From the NCBI RefSeq assembly GCF_003028855.1, contig NZ_CP028324.1:4030001-4094000 (forward strand): a DNA stretch of 64,000 bases. Direction: 5' to 3'. The notes below the pieces were generated by a model. It made no database searches, had not been told where the DNA came from, and saw nothing but the letters and a program-made list of their open reading frames with translations. The position numbers were made by a program, and so were the translations under genes. This stretch comes from Pseudoduganella armeniaca. Its GTDB lineage: Bacteria; Pseudomonadota; Gammaproteobacteria; Burkholderiales; Burkholderiaceae_D. Below are positions 33,037 to 44,054 of this stretch, piece after piece (the first letter of the stretch is position 1; each line of letters opens with the position of its first letter).

Positions 33037-33068
33037 GCCCCGGCGCCGGCGGATCAACCGAGACCCAT

Positions 33069-33121
33069 GGGGACAGGCACCGATCTTCAGGTCTGCGACC
33101 TGAAGATCGGTGCCTGTCCCC
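33069..33121. repeat. Perfect 25-bp inverted repeat, copy 2 of the GACAGGCACCGAT family
   Basis: Arms 33069-33093 and 33097-33121 are exact reverse complements around TGC. Compared with the copy at 32911, four positions of the arm differ (base 3 and bases 17-19) and each is matched by the complementary change in the other arm, so pairing is fully kept. It ends six bases before the prfC stop. Confidence 0.95.
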
Positions 33122-33126
33122 GGCGT

Positions 33127-34788
<1,662 letters not shown>

Positions 34789-34887
34789 GGTGGCGGCCTA
34801 TCAAACGGCTCACGGGAAAACCCGGGATTTTACCGTTTTTTGGCCGCCCCCGGGCGCTTTTCGGGCCGCGCGCCCATCAGTCGCCCA

Positions 34888-37800
34888 TCAGTCGCCCTTC
34901 ACCCGGCGCCAGCCGGCCCGGTGCGCCCCCACCGTGTCCAGTTCCTGCAACGGCCGCGTCAAGGTTTCGCCCTTGGCCGTCGTCGTGATCAGCTTCAGGT
35001 CGCCCTTCGGCAGCCGGACGATGATGAAGCCCACGGCGGCCGAGGTATTGGACAGCATGCTGCCCACCAGCGTGCCGTTCACGCCCGTGCCCTTGCAGAC
35101 GTCCACCGCGTAGAAATTCGACGTGCCGCCCACCGAGCATGACGATTCGGAGGTCGGCACGTTGGTCACCACGTTGCCCACGCCGCTGACGATCTTCGGG
35201 TCGAGGTTCATCCGTTCGCCGGCGTTGAGCTTCCAGTCGAAATACCAGCCGCTGCTGCGCGACAGGTCCACCCGCGTGCCCGCCAGGTCGATCTCGTCGA
35301 TGGTCGTGACGGCATCGTCGCCCGTGCCTGCCGTCGAGGTGCGCTGCGACAGCGTCTGCGCCACCATCGTGCTGCCGCGCAGGTTCAGGTCGGCCGCGCC
35401 GTCGTCGCGCAGCGCGTACAGGCTCTGCACGTCGGTGTTGGCGATGTCCGGCAGGTCCAGCAGCCGGCCGGTACCGAACAGCACCACGCGCTGGGCGCTC
35501 TGCGACGTGGCGCCGCTTTCGGCCGTCGTCGTCACCGCGCACAACGTCACGTCCGGGCGCGCGGTGATCGGCTGCGGCACGCCGCCCACGGCCGCGATGC
35601 CGATCCGTTTCACGCTGGCGCCGGCGGTCAGGTCGAAGCGGAACAGGTTGCCCTGGTTGTCGCCGCCATAGATGTAGGTGGTGACCGGATCGGCGGCCGG
35701 ATCGTTCGCGATCGCCGTGATGCGGGCCAGGCCGGACGGCGTGGTCGTGTCGCCCACATTGGTGCTGACGCGATCGAGCACGTCGCCGGTCGCCACGTCG
35801 ACGATGAACAGATAGCCCTTGCCGTCGCCGGTGGCGACGTTGTCCGCACCCGGCACGTTGTTGTAGCCCGAGGTCAGGTAGACCACCCAGCGGCCGTTGT
35901 GCATGCCGAACTGCGGCGCGCCGAACGTCAGGCCGATGTTGTTGGCATCGAGGCGGCTCTGCGGGCACAGCGCCGCATCGGCGCACAGCTCCCACAGCAG
36001 CTTGGGGCGCTGGCCGCCGCGGCTGGCGCCGGTCGCGTCGGTCCAGGCCGGGCCGGCGTCCGTCACGTCCAGCGCATAGTAGCCGCGCCCGCCGCCGTTC
36101 AGGCCCGCCACCAGGACCGTGCGCCACTGGCCGTTGATCTGCACGTCCGCCAGTTCCGGCGAGCCGTCCGTGGTGTACTGGTGGTTGGTGCCGTAGGTGG
36201 TCGAGGCCAGCGCCGGCAGCTTCTGCATCGTGATGCGCGGCACGTAGGCCCACAGTTCGCGGCCGCCGCCACTGCCGTCGGCCGCGTTGAAGGCATGCAG
36301 CATGCCGTCGTTGGCGGCCACGAACACGGCCGGCGCCCGCGTCGCATAGCTGGACTTGAACGTTTCGTAGCCGGCCAGCGTGTACGCCTTGCGCGGATCG
36401 CGCATGTAGGCCGGCTTGGACGAGGCGATATCGCCCAGCACCACCGGCACCGCGCTGGTGGCGGCGGGATCGGCATCGCGGCTGTTGCTGTAGGACCGGA
36501 ACACGACGTCGTCGGCGTATTGTTGCTGGCCGCGCAGCCAGTTGACCAGTTCCGTGCCGGCATTGACCAGGGTGCGGTTGGCACTGTCGAGCAAGGTGCA
36601 CTGGGTCAGCAGCGGGCATTTGTTGGTGAACCAGCCCTTCTCCGTCGCGCTCATGCTGGCGAAGTAGAACGGCTTCAGGTCCGTGGTGGCGCCGTCGCGC
36701 ATCCAGATCGTGCGCCCGTCCGTGGTGGCGCCGGCCGTGCCGGTGGTGGCGACCTGGCCGCCCATCGCCGTGGCCGAGGTCCATACCGGCGTCGCATCGA
36801 CGATGCCGGTGGCCGTGTCGACGTTGCGCTTGGACAGCACGCCAAACCACTTCACCGTGGTGAAGGTGGACGAGAAGATGTCGTTGTCTTCCAGCGAGAT
36901 ATTGGGCGTCGAGGTGGCGGCCGCCGCGGCCGCGCCCACGCTGATCTGCATCTTGTCGAGCGCTTCCTGCAGGCCGGCCACCACGTCCTTCGGCTGGTTG
37001 GCGCTGAAGTACTTGCCGTGACCATTGATGGCCGCGTGCCACAGGTCGTCCACCCGTTCCTGCACGGTGGACGCGGTGCTCGTCACCTGCGGGTCCGGCC
37101 ACACGTACGCGCCGCCGCCGTTCCACGGGCAGCCGCTGGTGACGCCGTTCTTCAGGTTGAAGAAGTCGCCGTTGACGAGCGGCGCGCTGTCGTACTTCGG
37201 TTCGTAGTTCATCACGCCGTCCACGCCCAGGCCCAGCGTGTAGGTGGTCATGTGCAGGTGCGTGTTCTCGCCGGCGGCGGCCGGCACCAGGCCGGGCTTG
37301 AGCAGGCTCGGTTCCAGGTCCGGCCGCAGCGACACGGTACCGGTGCTGGAGCCGCCGTTGTACCAGTGCAGCGCCACGTCGGAGATCGAGGGCTGGCTCT
37401 GGCTGCGCGTGTCGACGCAGCCGTCCTTCTTCAGGCAGAAGCGCGTGACGCTTTCGCGGTCGTCGTTGTTGACGACGTTGTTGGTCGAGTTGCCGTTCCA
37501 GTAGCCGTCCGTCGTCAGGATCAGGAAGTTCTGCTGGCAGGGATACTGCACCACCTCCTGGCCGCTGGCGTAGTTGTAGGGCGCCAGGTTGGCGTACATG
37601 CGGCCCACGTTGTCCATCGCCGTGCGGATCGGCGTCGAGCCGGACGTGGTCGTGTTGTACAGGGTCGAGTACCAGCTGGTGCGCGCCCCACCCGTGAAGT
37701 CGGCCGGCTTCAACTCCACCGCGCCGCCGGCGCCGGCACTCGACAAGCGCACGTAGCCCACGCGGTAGTTGCCGTTCAGGCGCGTGAAGGCGATGCCGAC

Positions 37801-39570
37801 GGAGGTCTTCATCATCTGCAGGCGCGATTTATAGTACGAGTACCAGTTGGCGAAGTTGGTCATCTCCTCCGCGTAGGTGCAGGTCGTGCCGGCGCAGTCG
37901 GTGCGGCCGGCGCCCTTCGGGTAGGTGCGCCCGCTGACGATGTTCACCCGGGCGAACGTGCTGGGCGCGGCGCTGCCGCTCGAAATCGCCTGCACCGTCG
38001 TCGGCACCGTATCGACGTCGACGAACGTGTCGCTTGGGGTGATCGTCAGCGAGCCGCGGTTCGTGATCGAGCCGACCGTGACGCTCTTGGCGGGCGCGTT
38101 GTTCGCCGTGTCCACCAGGCAGACGGTGGCAGCATCGGCCGCGTCCGCGCAGGTCGGCGTGATGGCGTTGCCGCCCGGGTAGGCGCGCACGGTGCCGGAG
38201 GTGCCGATGCGGCTGACGATCGCGGTCGCCGCCGCCGTGGCGCTGACGTTGCCGCTGTTGCTGCCCAGCGCCAGGTTGGTGAACAGGTTGCTGCCGGCCA
38301 GGGCCACGCTGCCCAGGGTGGCCTGCTTGTTGTTGGCCGTGGTGCCGCTGATGCGCAGCAGGCCGGTCGGCGCGCCCACCCGGGTGCTGCCCGCGTCCAC
38401 CGTGATGCCCCAGCCGCTGTACGAGTTGTCGTAGTATGGCTGGCAGGTGGCCACGCTCTTGCTGCCGCTGCACGATACCGGCAGGATCGCCAGCACGCTG
38501 TCGCTGGCCAGGTTGATGCCGAAGGTCGAGCAGGCCGGCACGTTGGCCACGCCGATCGGGTTCTTCACGCACGCGAGATACGGATAGGTGGTGCCGGTCC
38601 GGGCCATGATGGACGAGGCCAGCGCGCTGGCCAGCGTCTGCTGCTTCAGCGCCGTGTTGGTGCCGTTCGGCGCGCTGACGGCGCCATTGGTCACGGTGCG
38701 GTTGCCCGCGGGGTCGTGGACGACGATCGAGTTGATCGTCAGCGCGTTGCTGGTGCGGCTGGCGCCGATCGTCACGGTGCCGTAGGCCACGGCCGCGCCC
38801 AGCGCCTGCGAGTAGCGCGGATACAGGAAGCTGCCCACCCGCTTGGCCTGGCAGTTGGTCAGGTTGCGCGTGTCGCACCAGCGCACCACGGCCGGCACCG
38901 GATAGCCGGACGGCGCGGCGGCGCCGGCACTGGTCGAGACGCAGGTCTTCAGCGTCGCGTCCGTGCAGTATTCGGCCACGCCGATGGTGTAATAGTACGG
39001 TCCCGTGCTGATGGCGCTGGCGGACGTGTAGGTGTTGTCGGGATACGTGTAGGTGGCGCTGTTGACCTTGCAGTCGCTGGTGTTGTTCGGGTCGCACCAG
39101 CGCAGGTCGGGGAACTGTGTGGTCAGGTCGATCGCCGTGTCCGCGCTGCCGTACAGGTTGACGTTCTGCTTGCCGAAGCCGTCGCTGGCGACGTTGGTCC
39201 AGTTCGACGTGGCGGCGGCGGTCTGCTCCGGATAGTAGGTGCCGTCCGCCTTGACCGGCGGCTGGTAGCGGATCTGCGGGTTGTAGTACTGCTTGTTGAA
39301 GTCCGGGCTCATGAACGGCGGATGGCCGATCGTGCAGGACGTGACGCCGTTGGCCAGGCGCGCCGAGGTGCGGCACAGGTTGTCGTTGACGTAGTCCGGC
39401 GTGTAGGTCTGCTCCATCGAGCCGGAGTTATCGAACAACAGCATCAGGTTCGGCTTGACGGTGCCGGTGCCGCTGATGTTCAGCAAAGGTACCTGGGCGA
39501 TCTGGGTCTGGGCCGCGAACGCCGGCAAGGCGGCGCACAGCGCCAGCAGGATGGAGAGGATGGCTTTCAT
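34888..39570 (-). CDS. pilY1: Type IV pilus tip/biogenesis protein PilY1 (PilC)
   Basis: A 1560-residue secreted protein. A signal peptide (MKAILSILLALCAALPAFAA) is followed by a von Willebrand A-like start with the MIDAS motif in LMLLFDNSGSM at about 42-52. A long variable region rich in Thr, Ser, Asn and paired Cys comes next. The C-terminal third is the PilC/PilY1 beta-propeller, beginning around VDDLWHAAINGHGKYF...LQEALDKM and continuing through AVFVAANDGMLHAFNAADGS and LWAYVPR. PilY1 caps the minor-pilin tip complex and works in adhesion, surface sensing and pilus extension. The ATG at 39570 gives the signal peptide; the open frame upstream is the shadow of pilX. It closes the minor pilin operon. 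Confidence 0.93.
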   Translation of the reverse strand: MKAILSILLALCAALPAFAAQTQIAQVPLLNISGTGTVKPNLMLLFDNSGSMEQTYTPDYVNDNLCRTSARLANGVTSCTIGHPPFMSPDFNKQYYNPQIRYQPPVKADGTYYPEQTAAATSNWTNVASDGFGKQNVNLYGSADTAIDLTTQFPDLRWCDPNNTSDCKVNSATYTYPDNTYTSASAISTGPYYYTIGVAEYCTDATLKTCVSTSAGAAAPSGYPVPAVVRWCDTRNLTNCQAKRVGSFLYPRYSQALGAAVAYGTVTIGASRTSNALTINSIVVHDPAGNRTVTNGAVSAPNGTNTALKQQTLASALASSIMARTGTTYPYLACVKNPIGVANVPACSTFGINLASDSVLAILPVSCSGSKSVATCQPYYDNSYSGWGITVDAGSTRVGAPTGLLRISGTTANNKQATLGSVALAGSNLFTNLALGSNSGNVSATAAATAIVSRIGTSGTVRAYPGGNAITPTCADAADAATVCLVDTANNAPAKSVTVGSITNRGSLTITPSDTFVDVDTVPTTVQAISSGSAAPSTFARVNIVSGRTYPKGAGRTDCAGTTCTYAEEMTNFANWYSYYKSRLQMMKTSVGIAFTRLNGNYRVGYVRLSSAGAGGAVELKPADFTGGARTSWYSTLYNTTTSGSTPIRTAMDNVGRMYANLAPYNYASGQEVVQYPCQQNFLILTTDGYWNGNSTNNVVNNDDRESVTRFCLKKDGCVDTRSQSQPSISDVALHWYNGGSSTGTVSLRPDLEPSLLKPGLVPAAAGENTHLHMTTYTLGLGVDGVMNYEPKYDSAPLVNGDFFNLKNGVTSGCPWNGGGAYVWPDPQVTSTASTVQERVDDLWHAAINGHGKYFSANQPKDVVAGLQEALDKMQISVGAAAAAATSTPNISLEDNDIFSSTFTTVKWFGVLSKRNVDTATGIVDATPVWTSATAMGGQVATTGTAGATTDGRTIWMRDGATTDLKPFYFASMSATEKGWFTNKCPLLTQCTLLDSANRTLVNAGTELVNWLRGQQQYADDVVFRSYSNSRDADPAATSAVPVVLGDIASSKPAYMRDPRKAYTLAGYETFKSSYATRAPAVFVAANDGMLHAFNAADGSGGGRELWAYVPRITMQKLPALASTTYGTNHQYTTDGSPELADVQINGQWRTVLVAGLNGGGRGYYALDVTDAGPAWTDATGASRGGQRPKLLWELCADAALCPQSRLDANNIGLTFGAPQFGMHNGRWVVYLTSGYNNVPGADNVATGDGKGYLFIVDVATGDVLDRVSTNVGDTTTPSGLARITAIANDPAADPVTTYIYGGDNQGNLFRFDLTAGASVKRIGIAAVGGVPQPITARPDVTLCAVTTTAESGATSQSAQRVVLFGTGRLLDLPDIANTDVQSLYALRDDGAADLNLRGSTMVAQTLSQRTSTAGTGDDAVTTIDEIDLAGTRVDLSRSSGWYFDWKLNAGERMNLDPKIVSGVGNVVTNVPTSESSCSVGGTSNFYAVDVCKGTGVNGTLVGSMLSNTSAAVGFIIVRLPKGDLKLITTTAKGETLTRPLQELDTVGAHRAGWRRVKGD

Positions 39571-39593
39571 GGCGTTTACCTGTGCGGGACCGG

Positions 39594-40175
39594 TCACGGC
39601 CCCATCATGACGACGGTCTGGTTGACGACGTTGCCGCCGCGTGTGCCGAACACGCGCGCGGTGACCACGTAGTGCAGTTGCGGCTTGTCCTGGTAGGCCG
39701 GCGCGTCGGACGACAGGCTGTCGCCCACCTGCGTGGCCGCGCTGACGTTCTTCTTGGCCGAGGTCAGCGTGCAGCTGTTGCCGGCGTTGTAGTCGCCCGC
39801 GCCCGTGCACATGCGGTGGATGACGTACTCGATGCGCACGTTGGTCGTGGCTTCCGTGACGAAGGCCGAGCCCTGCCAGAACGCCGGCGTGCGCACCGAC
39901 CAGGCGGGATTGAGCGAGGCGACGTAGCCGGCGGCGGGACGGTCCTGCGCCAGCTGGCCCTTGTCCACGGTGCTGAGCCAGTCGAACGCCGTGTGCAGCG
40001 CCAGGTCGGCGGACTTCGACAGCGACGCTTCGTAGGCCAGGTTGGCCGTCGTCAGGGTGGTGGACGTGGTCGAACGCAGCAGGTAGATGCTGCTGATCAG
40101 CAGCACCGTCAGCATGATCAGCATGACGGGCAAGGCGATGCCGCGCTGGTGCCGGGTGTGCAGGCTGCGCATCAT
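39594..40175 (-). CDS. pilX: Type IV pilus assembly protein PilX
   Basis: A 193-residue minor pilin-like protein. The N-terminus RGIALPVMLIMLTVLLISSIYLLRS is a prepilin-type helix, but with PilX-like Ala-Leu-Pro after Gly instead of Phe-Thr-Leu and no Glu at position 5. The C-terminal region has two Cys pairs (MCTGAGDYNAGNSC). The ATG at 40175 overlaps the pilW stop (ATGA); longer readings are pilW shadow. It lies 23 bases before pilY1, its usual partner. Confidence 0.88.
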   Translation of the reverse strand: MMRSLHTRHQRGIALPVMLIMLTVLLISSIYLLRSTTSTTLTTANLAYEASLSKSADLALHTAFDWLSTVDKGQLAQDRPAAGYVASLNPAWSVRTPAFWQGSAFVTEATTNVRIEYVIHRMCTGAGDYNAGNSCTLTSAKKNVSAATQVGDSLSSDAPAYQDKPQLHYVVTARVFGTRGGNVVNQTVVMMGP

Positions 40176-41326
40176 GGCCTCCACGCCGCGTTGCGGATCG
40201 GGACGATCGTCTCGAAGGCCCGGTAGCGGTAGCACTTCCAGTCGGCGATCGTGTCGACGTTGACGCTGACGGGGGCGGCGGCCACCGTGGCGGGCGAACG
40301 GCCCGCGAACACCGTCAGCGGTGCCGTCGTGGCGCTGCACTGCTTCGTGACGGGGTCCGGTTTTTCCGGCATCTTGGCGCGCGCGATGACGGCGAGGCGC
40401 ACGGCGGCCACGCGCTGGAAGTCGCCGGCGCCGGCCGTGACGCCGTCGCCGTCCGCGTCCGTCATCGCCGCGCTCCAGGCGCCCACGCGCATGCCGGTGG
40501 CGGGATCGAAGGCGGCGCCGGCGCGCGTGTCGAAGCCGTACTGCGCCTTGATCGCGACGATATTGTCGGCCACGGCCGCCGGCGCGGCGGCGGCGCCGGC
40601 CAGGTCGGTCGCGCGCAGCATCAGGTTGCCGTTGACGACCGACCAGGTGTGGAAGGCCAGCTGCTGTATCGGTCCGAGGTTGTAGACGCGCGCCTGGCCG
40701 GCGCTGTAGGCATTGCCCAGCGCGGCGCGGTTGAAGCGGAACGCGGCGCCGGCGTCGAAGGTCAAGGTGAAGCCGGGCGGCGTGGCGGACAGCTGCGCAA
40801 GCGCGCACTTGCCGCCGGCCGGCTCGGGCGCCACGACGACGACGGTGCCCTGCAGGTAGCCGAACGGCTGGTTGGTCGCCACGTTGATGGTATTGGCGCC
40901 TCCATAGTTGTCGCGCAGGCGCTCGGAGCCGACCCCGCTCATCGCGCTGCCGGCCATCAAGGTGATGCGGTCGGACGCGCTGCCGCCGCTTTCGATGATC
41001 ACGGGAGCCAGCGGCGTCGTCGCTACAGCGCCGCGCGTCACGACCGGCAGCGCGAAGCCGGCGGTGTCGGAGAAGCTGGTGTCGCAGCCGGACAGCAGCG
41101 TGTCGTTCAGGCCCCAGCCGGCCTGGCTGGCGTCGTTACTGATCGAGAACATCGCCAGCATGCCGTTCTGCACGGCGTCCGAGCCACCCACGGCGGCGGC
41201 CTTGTTCTGCTCACTGCTGACGAACAGGCGCGTGGCGAAGACGATGGCCAGCATGCCGACCAGCACGCTGACCAGCAGTTCGACCAGGGAGAAGCCGCGT
41301 GCGCGGCGGCGGACGCTAGATGACAT
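40172..41326 (-). CDS. pilW: Type IV pilus assembly protein PilW
   Basis: A 384-residue minor pilin. The prepilin signal is RRRARGFSLVELLVSVLVGMLAIVFATRLF, with the peptidase site G/FSLVE and Glu5. The large periplasmic domain has cysteines and beta strands as in PilW (SGCDTSFSDTAGFALPV). The start overlaps pilV by 11 bases and the stop overlaps pilX by four. It belongs to the priming complex that starts pilus assembly. Confidence 0.9.
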   Translation of the reverse strand: MSSSVRRRARGFSLVELLVSVLVGMLAIVFATRLFVSSEQNKAAAVGGSDAVQNGMLAMFSISNDASQAGWGLNDTLLSGCDTSFSDTAGFALPVVTRGAVATTPLAPVIIESGGSASDRITLMAGSAMSGVGSERLRDNYGGANTINVATNQPFGYLQGTVVVVAPEPAGGKCALAQLSATPPGFTLTFDAGAAFRFNRAALGNAYSAGQARVYNLGPIQQLAFHTWSVVNGNLMLRATDLAGAAAAPAAVADNIVAIKAQYGFDTRAGAAFDPATGMRVGAWSAAMTDADGDGVTAGAGDFQRVAAVRLAVIARAKMPEKPDPVTKQCSATTAPLTVFAGRSPATVAAAPVSVNVDTIADWKCYRYRAFETIVPIRNAAWRP

Positions 41327-41729
41327 AGGCCGTCACCCGATGGCTGTTGGTATCGCTGCCCTGCTTGCGGCGCCAACTGATCGCGATGTCCACGCGCCAG
41401 CGCGTGCCCTGCTGCGCCACGGTGACGACGGCCGCAGCGCCGGGGATCAGCGCGCGCGTCTCGGCCAGCCACGGCGCCAGCGCGGCAGCCGGCGTGGCAT
41501 TCGCCGCCAGCGCGTAGCTGGCGATATTGGCGACGTCGTTGTCGATCATGGCGACCAGCTTGTCGGCCTGGATCGTGGCCTCGGCGCGCTGGCCGGCATC
41601 GGCCAGCGCGGAATAGGAACGCGCCTGCAGGCCGATGGCACCCAGGAGGCCGATGCCGAGCAGGATCAAGGCGATCATCACTTCCAGCAGGGCGACGCCG
41701 GCCTGGCGGCGCATCATGGTCGGGTTCAT
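41316..41729 (-). CDS. pilV: Type IV pilus modification/minor pilin PilV
   Basis: A 137-residue minor pilin with the class III signal RRQAGVALLEVMIALILLGIGLLGAIGLQARS, in which G/VALLE gives the cleavage site and Glu5; the LLGAIGLQA sequence is characteristic of PilV. The ATG at 41729 overlaps the fimT stop (ATGA). The larger frame that contains it is not a separate gene. Confidence 0.88.
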   Translation of the reverse strand: MNPTMMRRQAGVALLEVMIALILLGIGLLGAIGLQARSYSALADAGQRAEATIQADKLVAMIDNDVANIASYALAANATPAAALAPWLAETRALIPGAAAVVTVAQQGTRWRVDIAISWRRKQGSDTNSHRVTAYVI

Positions 41730-42352
41730 GGGCAGGCCCTCGAATCGGGTGCGGCGACGTCGGGATTGCACTTGGCGGCGACGCCGGCCAGCGGGATCGC
41801 CAGCGCCACGGTGGGGACGCCATTGCGCAGGCTTGCGGCGGGTGTCAGCGTCAGCCGGGTAAGCCGCTGCGGGTCGCTCGTGTCGACCCAGCCCAGCGCC
41901 GTGAAATACACGCCGGTGCTGCCCTCGGGCTGCAGGGTCGGCACCAGCGCGTCCGCATGGGGCAGCGCGCTGGCGGCGCGGAAGATCGACTTGAACGGCG
42001 CCGCCGCATTCGGATCGTTGTCGGCGGCCGCGGCGACGGTGGACCAGCTGCCGCTGTCGGCGCTGCACGGCGTGCCCGGCACGGGGAAGCAGACGTCGAC
42101 TTGCCAGTCCAGCTGGCCGTTGGCGTTGGGGCTCAATACGAAGCGGCTGGCCGCGTTGCGCGTGACCGCCTCGCGCCGCGCCGTGGCCAGGCCCTCGGCA
42201 TAGAATTCGGACGCGCCGCGCGCCTTGTTCGACAGTACCCACGTCGTCATGTTCGGAATGCCGACGGCCAGCAGCGTGCCCATGATGGCAATCGCCACCA
42301 TCAGCTCGACGAGCGTGAAGCCGGCGTACCGGCTGCGCGTCAATGGATGCAT
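41726..42352 (-). CDS. fimT: GspH/FimT family minor pseudopilin
   Basis: A 208-residue minor pilin with the prepilin signal YAGFTLVELMVAIAIMGTLLAVGIPNM and a C-terminal GspH-type beta domain (FYAEGLATARREAVTRNA... is the family's conserved helix-to-strand junction). FimT/FimU proteins initiate pili, and in some naturally competent species FimT binds DNA; that activity cannot be claimed here. It overlaps pilE-like by 13 bases and pilV by four. Confidence 0.87.
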   Translation of the reverse strand: MHPLTRSRYAGFTLVELMVAIAIMGTLLAVGIPNMTTWVLSNKARGASEFYAEGLATARREAVTRNAASRFVLSPNANGQLDWQVDVCFPVPGTPCSADSGSWSTVAAAADNDPNAAAPFKSIFRAASALPHADALVPTLQPEGSTGVYFTALGWVDTSDPQRLTRLTLTPAASLRNGVPTVALAIPLAGVAAKCNPDVAAPDSRACP

Positions 42353-42783
42353 TCGCCGCCCTTGCGGTCGGTCCAGCAGCCGGCGTTGGCGGTCCAGCCG
42401 GCCGGCGCCGCGGTCGTGGCGCGGTTGCCGTTCTGGTCGACGGTGAAGACGAAGCCGAGCACGGCGCCCTTGCCCGTGGCGGTGACGACATACGATGCGT
42501 TGTCGGCGGCGCTCAAGGCATAATCGAAGTTCTGGCTGGCGCGCGGGAAGGCGTTCAGGCCCGCGAGGCCGACGTAGGTGCGGGCGTTCGACCAGTGTTG
42601 CTCGGCCGTGGGCTGGACGCTGCCCAGCGCAGAAAAGGCCTCGGCCAGACGGCCGCGCGTGACGTAATCGCGGTACATGGGCACCGCGACGGCCGACAGG
42701 ATCGCGACGATGGCGACCGTGATCAGCACTTCGACCAGGGTGAAGCCGCGCTGGCGCGGGGCGGATGGCGGACGATTGAACAT
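42340..42783 (-). CDS. pilE: PilE-like type IV pilin, first gene of the minor pilin operon
   Basis: A 147-residue pilin with leader RQRGFTLVEVLITVAIVAILSAVAVPMYRDYVTRGRLAEA, an ideal class III signal with Glu5. The C-terminal part has one Cys pair (NAGCWTDRKGGECIH) forming the D-loop of PilE/ComP-type minor pilins. The gene order pilE-fimT-pilV-pilW-pilX-pilY1 with overlaps throughout argues for one operon starting here. Confidence 0.87.
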   Translation of the reverse strand: MFNRPPSAPRQRGFTLVEVLITVAIVAILSAVAVPMYRDYVTRGRLAEAFSALGSVQPTAEQHWSNARTYVGLAGLNAFPRASQNFDYALSAADNASYVVTATGKGAVLGFVFTVDQNGNRATTAAPAGWTANAGCWTDRKGGECIH

Positions 42784-42921
42784 GACAGCTCCGACTGCGA
42801 AGGCAAAATTTATTGCCTACAGTCTACTATTGAAAGCTGACGTTACCCTGAGGAAATGCTGACGGGAGGCTGACAGTGTGGTTTTTGGGAGAAAGCCCAG
42901 CCATACCTGCGCGGCGACGCA

Positions 42922-44025
42922 TCACGGCGCGACGTCGCCCGCCTTCTCCGCAATGGCGCGTGCCTGCAACAAGGCGGCCAGCATCCTGCCCGGCTCCTCG
43001 TTGAACATCTCGTGCGCCGAATGCTCGAACCACACCAGCGTCTTATGCGGCGCCCGCACGCGCTGGAACCACTCGGCGGCGAGGCTTGCCGAGACGTTAT
43101 GGTCATGCCTGCCATTGAAGAGGATGATCGGACAGTCGAACTGCGTCCAGCCGCTGAAGTCCAGCGCCACCGTCTGCGCCAGCAGGCGCTCCGCCGAGAA
43201 GTCGCTGGCCGTCCAGACGGTACGCAGCTCGTCGTCCGAATACTCCGGCGCCAGGCGCGCGGCAGCGCCTTCGTGGTCACCGTTGCGCCGGCCGTGCACG
43301 GCGCCCCCGTAGTAACCCAGCCATTTGCGCTGCACGTACAGGTCGCGCAGCACGACGGGATGGCCGGGCGCCGCATAAGGCCCCAGCGCTTCCAGCTCGC
43401 GCACGGCCACGGCATTGCGGTCGCGCCGGGCGGCATCTAGCGCGAAACGCAGGCCGCGCCGCTCGCTCTCGAGTGCGTCGGTGATCTGGCCGGCGCCAAT
43501 ATACGCGTGCAGCCAGTCGGGGTGGCGGCGTGCCAGCTCGATGCCCAGCGAACTGCCCCACGAGTGACCCAGGACGTAGATGCGCTCCTTGCCGAACTCC
43601 CGGCGCAGCCAGGCCACCATCTCCTCGGCGTCCGCGATCATGCGCGCGCGCGTCATCGTCGGGCCCACGACGGCGGGATCGTTGGCGGCGTAAGTCTTGC
43701 CGGCGCCGCGCTGGTCCCACTGCACCACCGTGAAGAAGTCTTCCCAGCCGCGTTGAAAATACCAGCTGGTCGGCATCGAGACGTAACCCGGGCCGCCATG
43801 CAGCATCAGCAGGACCGGATTGCGGCGATCCATGCCGCGCACCGTGATCCACTGGTCGATGCCGCCGATGCGCACCGCCTGCATGCGCTCGATGCCCTCG
43901 GGCGTGACGATGCGCCGCATGTCCGCCACGATGCGGACGGCTTCGGCGCGGTTGGCGGGCTTCTGGGCGTGCGCGGGCAACAGCAGGTTGCAAACGGCAA
44001 GGACGTAGGCGAATCGACGCAGCAT
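42922..44025 (-). CDS. Exported alpha/beta hydrolase, proline-iminopeptidase-like
   Basis: A 367-residue alpha/beta hydrolase (peptidase S33 style). A short signal peptide (MLRRFAYVLAVCNLLLPAHAQ) implies export. HGGPGYVSMPTSWYF is the oxyanion-hole HGGPG motif, GHSWGSSLG carries the nucleophilic Ser, GRHDHNVS the acid and EHSAHEMF the His. The cap domain lies between about 190 and 260. Members cleave N-terminal proline or small esters; specificity is unknown. No operon partner is apparent. Confidence 0.85.
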   Translation of the reverse strand: MLRRFAYVLAVCNLLLPAHAQKPANRAEAVRIVADMRRIVTPEGIERMQAVRIGGIDQWITVRGMDRRNPVLLMLHGGPGYVSMPTSWYFQRGWEDFFTVVQWDQRGAGKTYAANDPAVVGPTMTRARMIADAEEMVAWLRREFGKERIYVLGHSWGSSLGIELARRHPDWLHAYIGAGQITDALESERRGLRFALDAARRDRNAVAVRELEALGPYAAPGHPVVLRDLYVQRKWLGYYGGAVHGRRNGDHEGAAARLAPEYSDDELRTVWTASDFSAERLLAQTVALDFSGWTQFDCPIILFNGRHDHNVSASLAAEWFQRVRAPHKTLVWFEHSAHEMFNEEPGRMLAALLQARAIAEKAGDVAP

Positions 44026-44054
44026 ATCGGCTCCTAACTGGGCAAGACCGGACC

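Noticed and set aside
34873..34898. Tandem duplication of ATCAGTCGCCC at the end of pilY1
   Set aside because: Only two 11-base copies covering the stop codon region; likely a small slippage duplication with no effect on the PilY1 protein beyond the stop.
42790..42830. A sigma-54-like GGC...TTGC motif upstream of the pilE-like gene
   Set aside because: The distance between the GG and GC elements is one base too long for a functional -24/-12 promoter, and no other support is seen.
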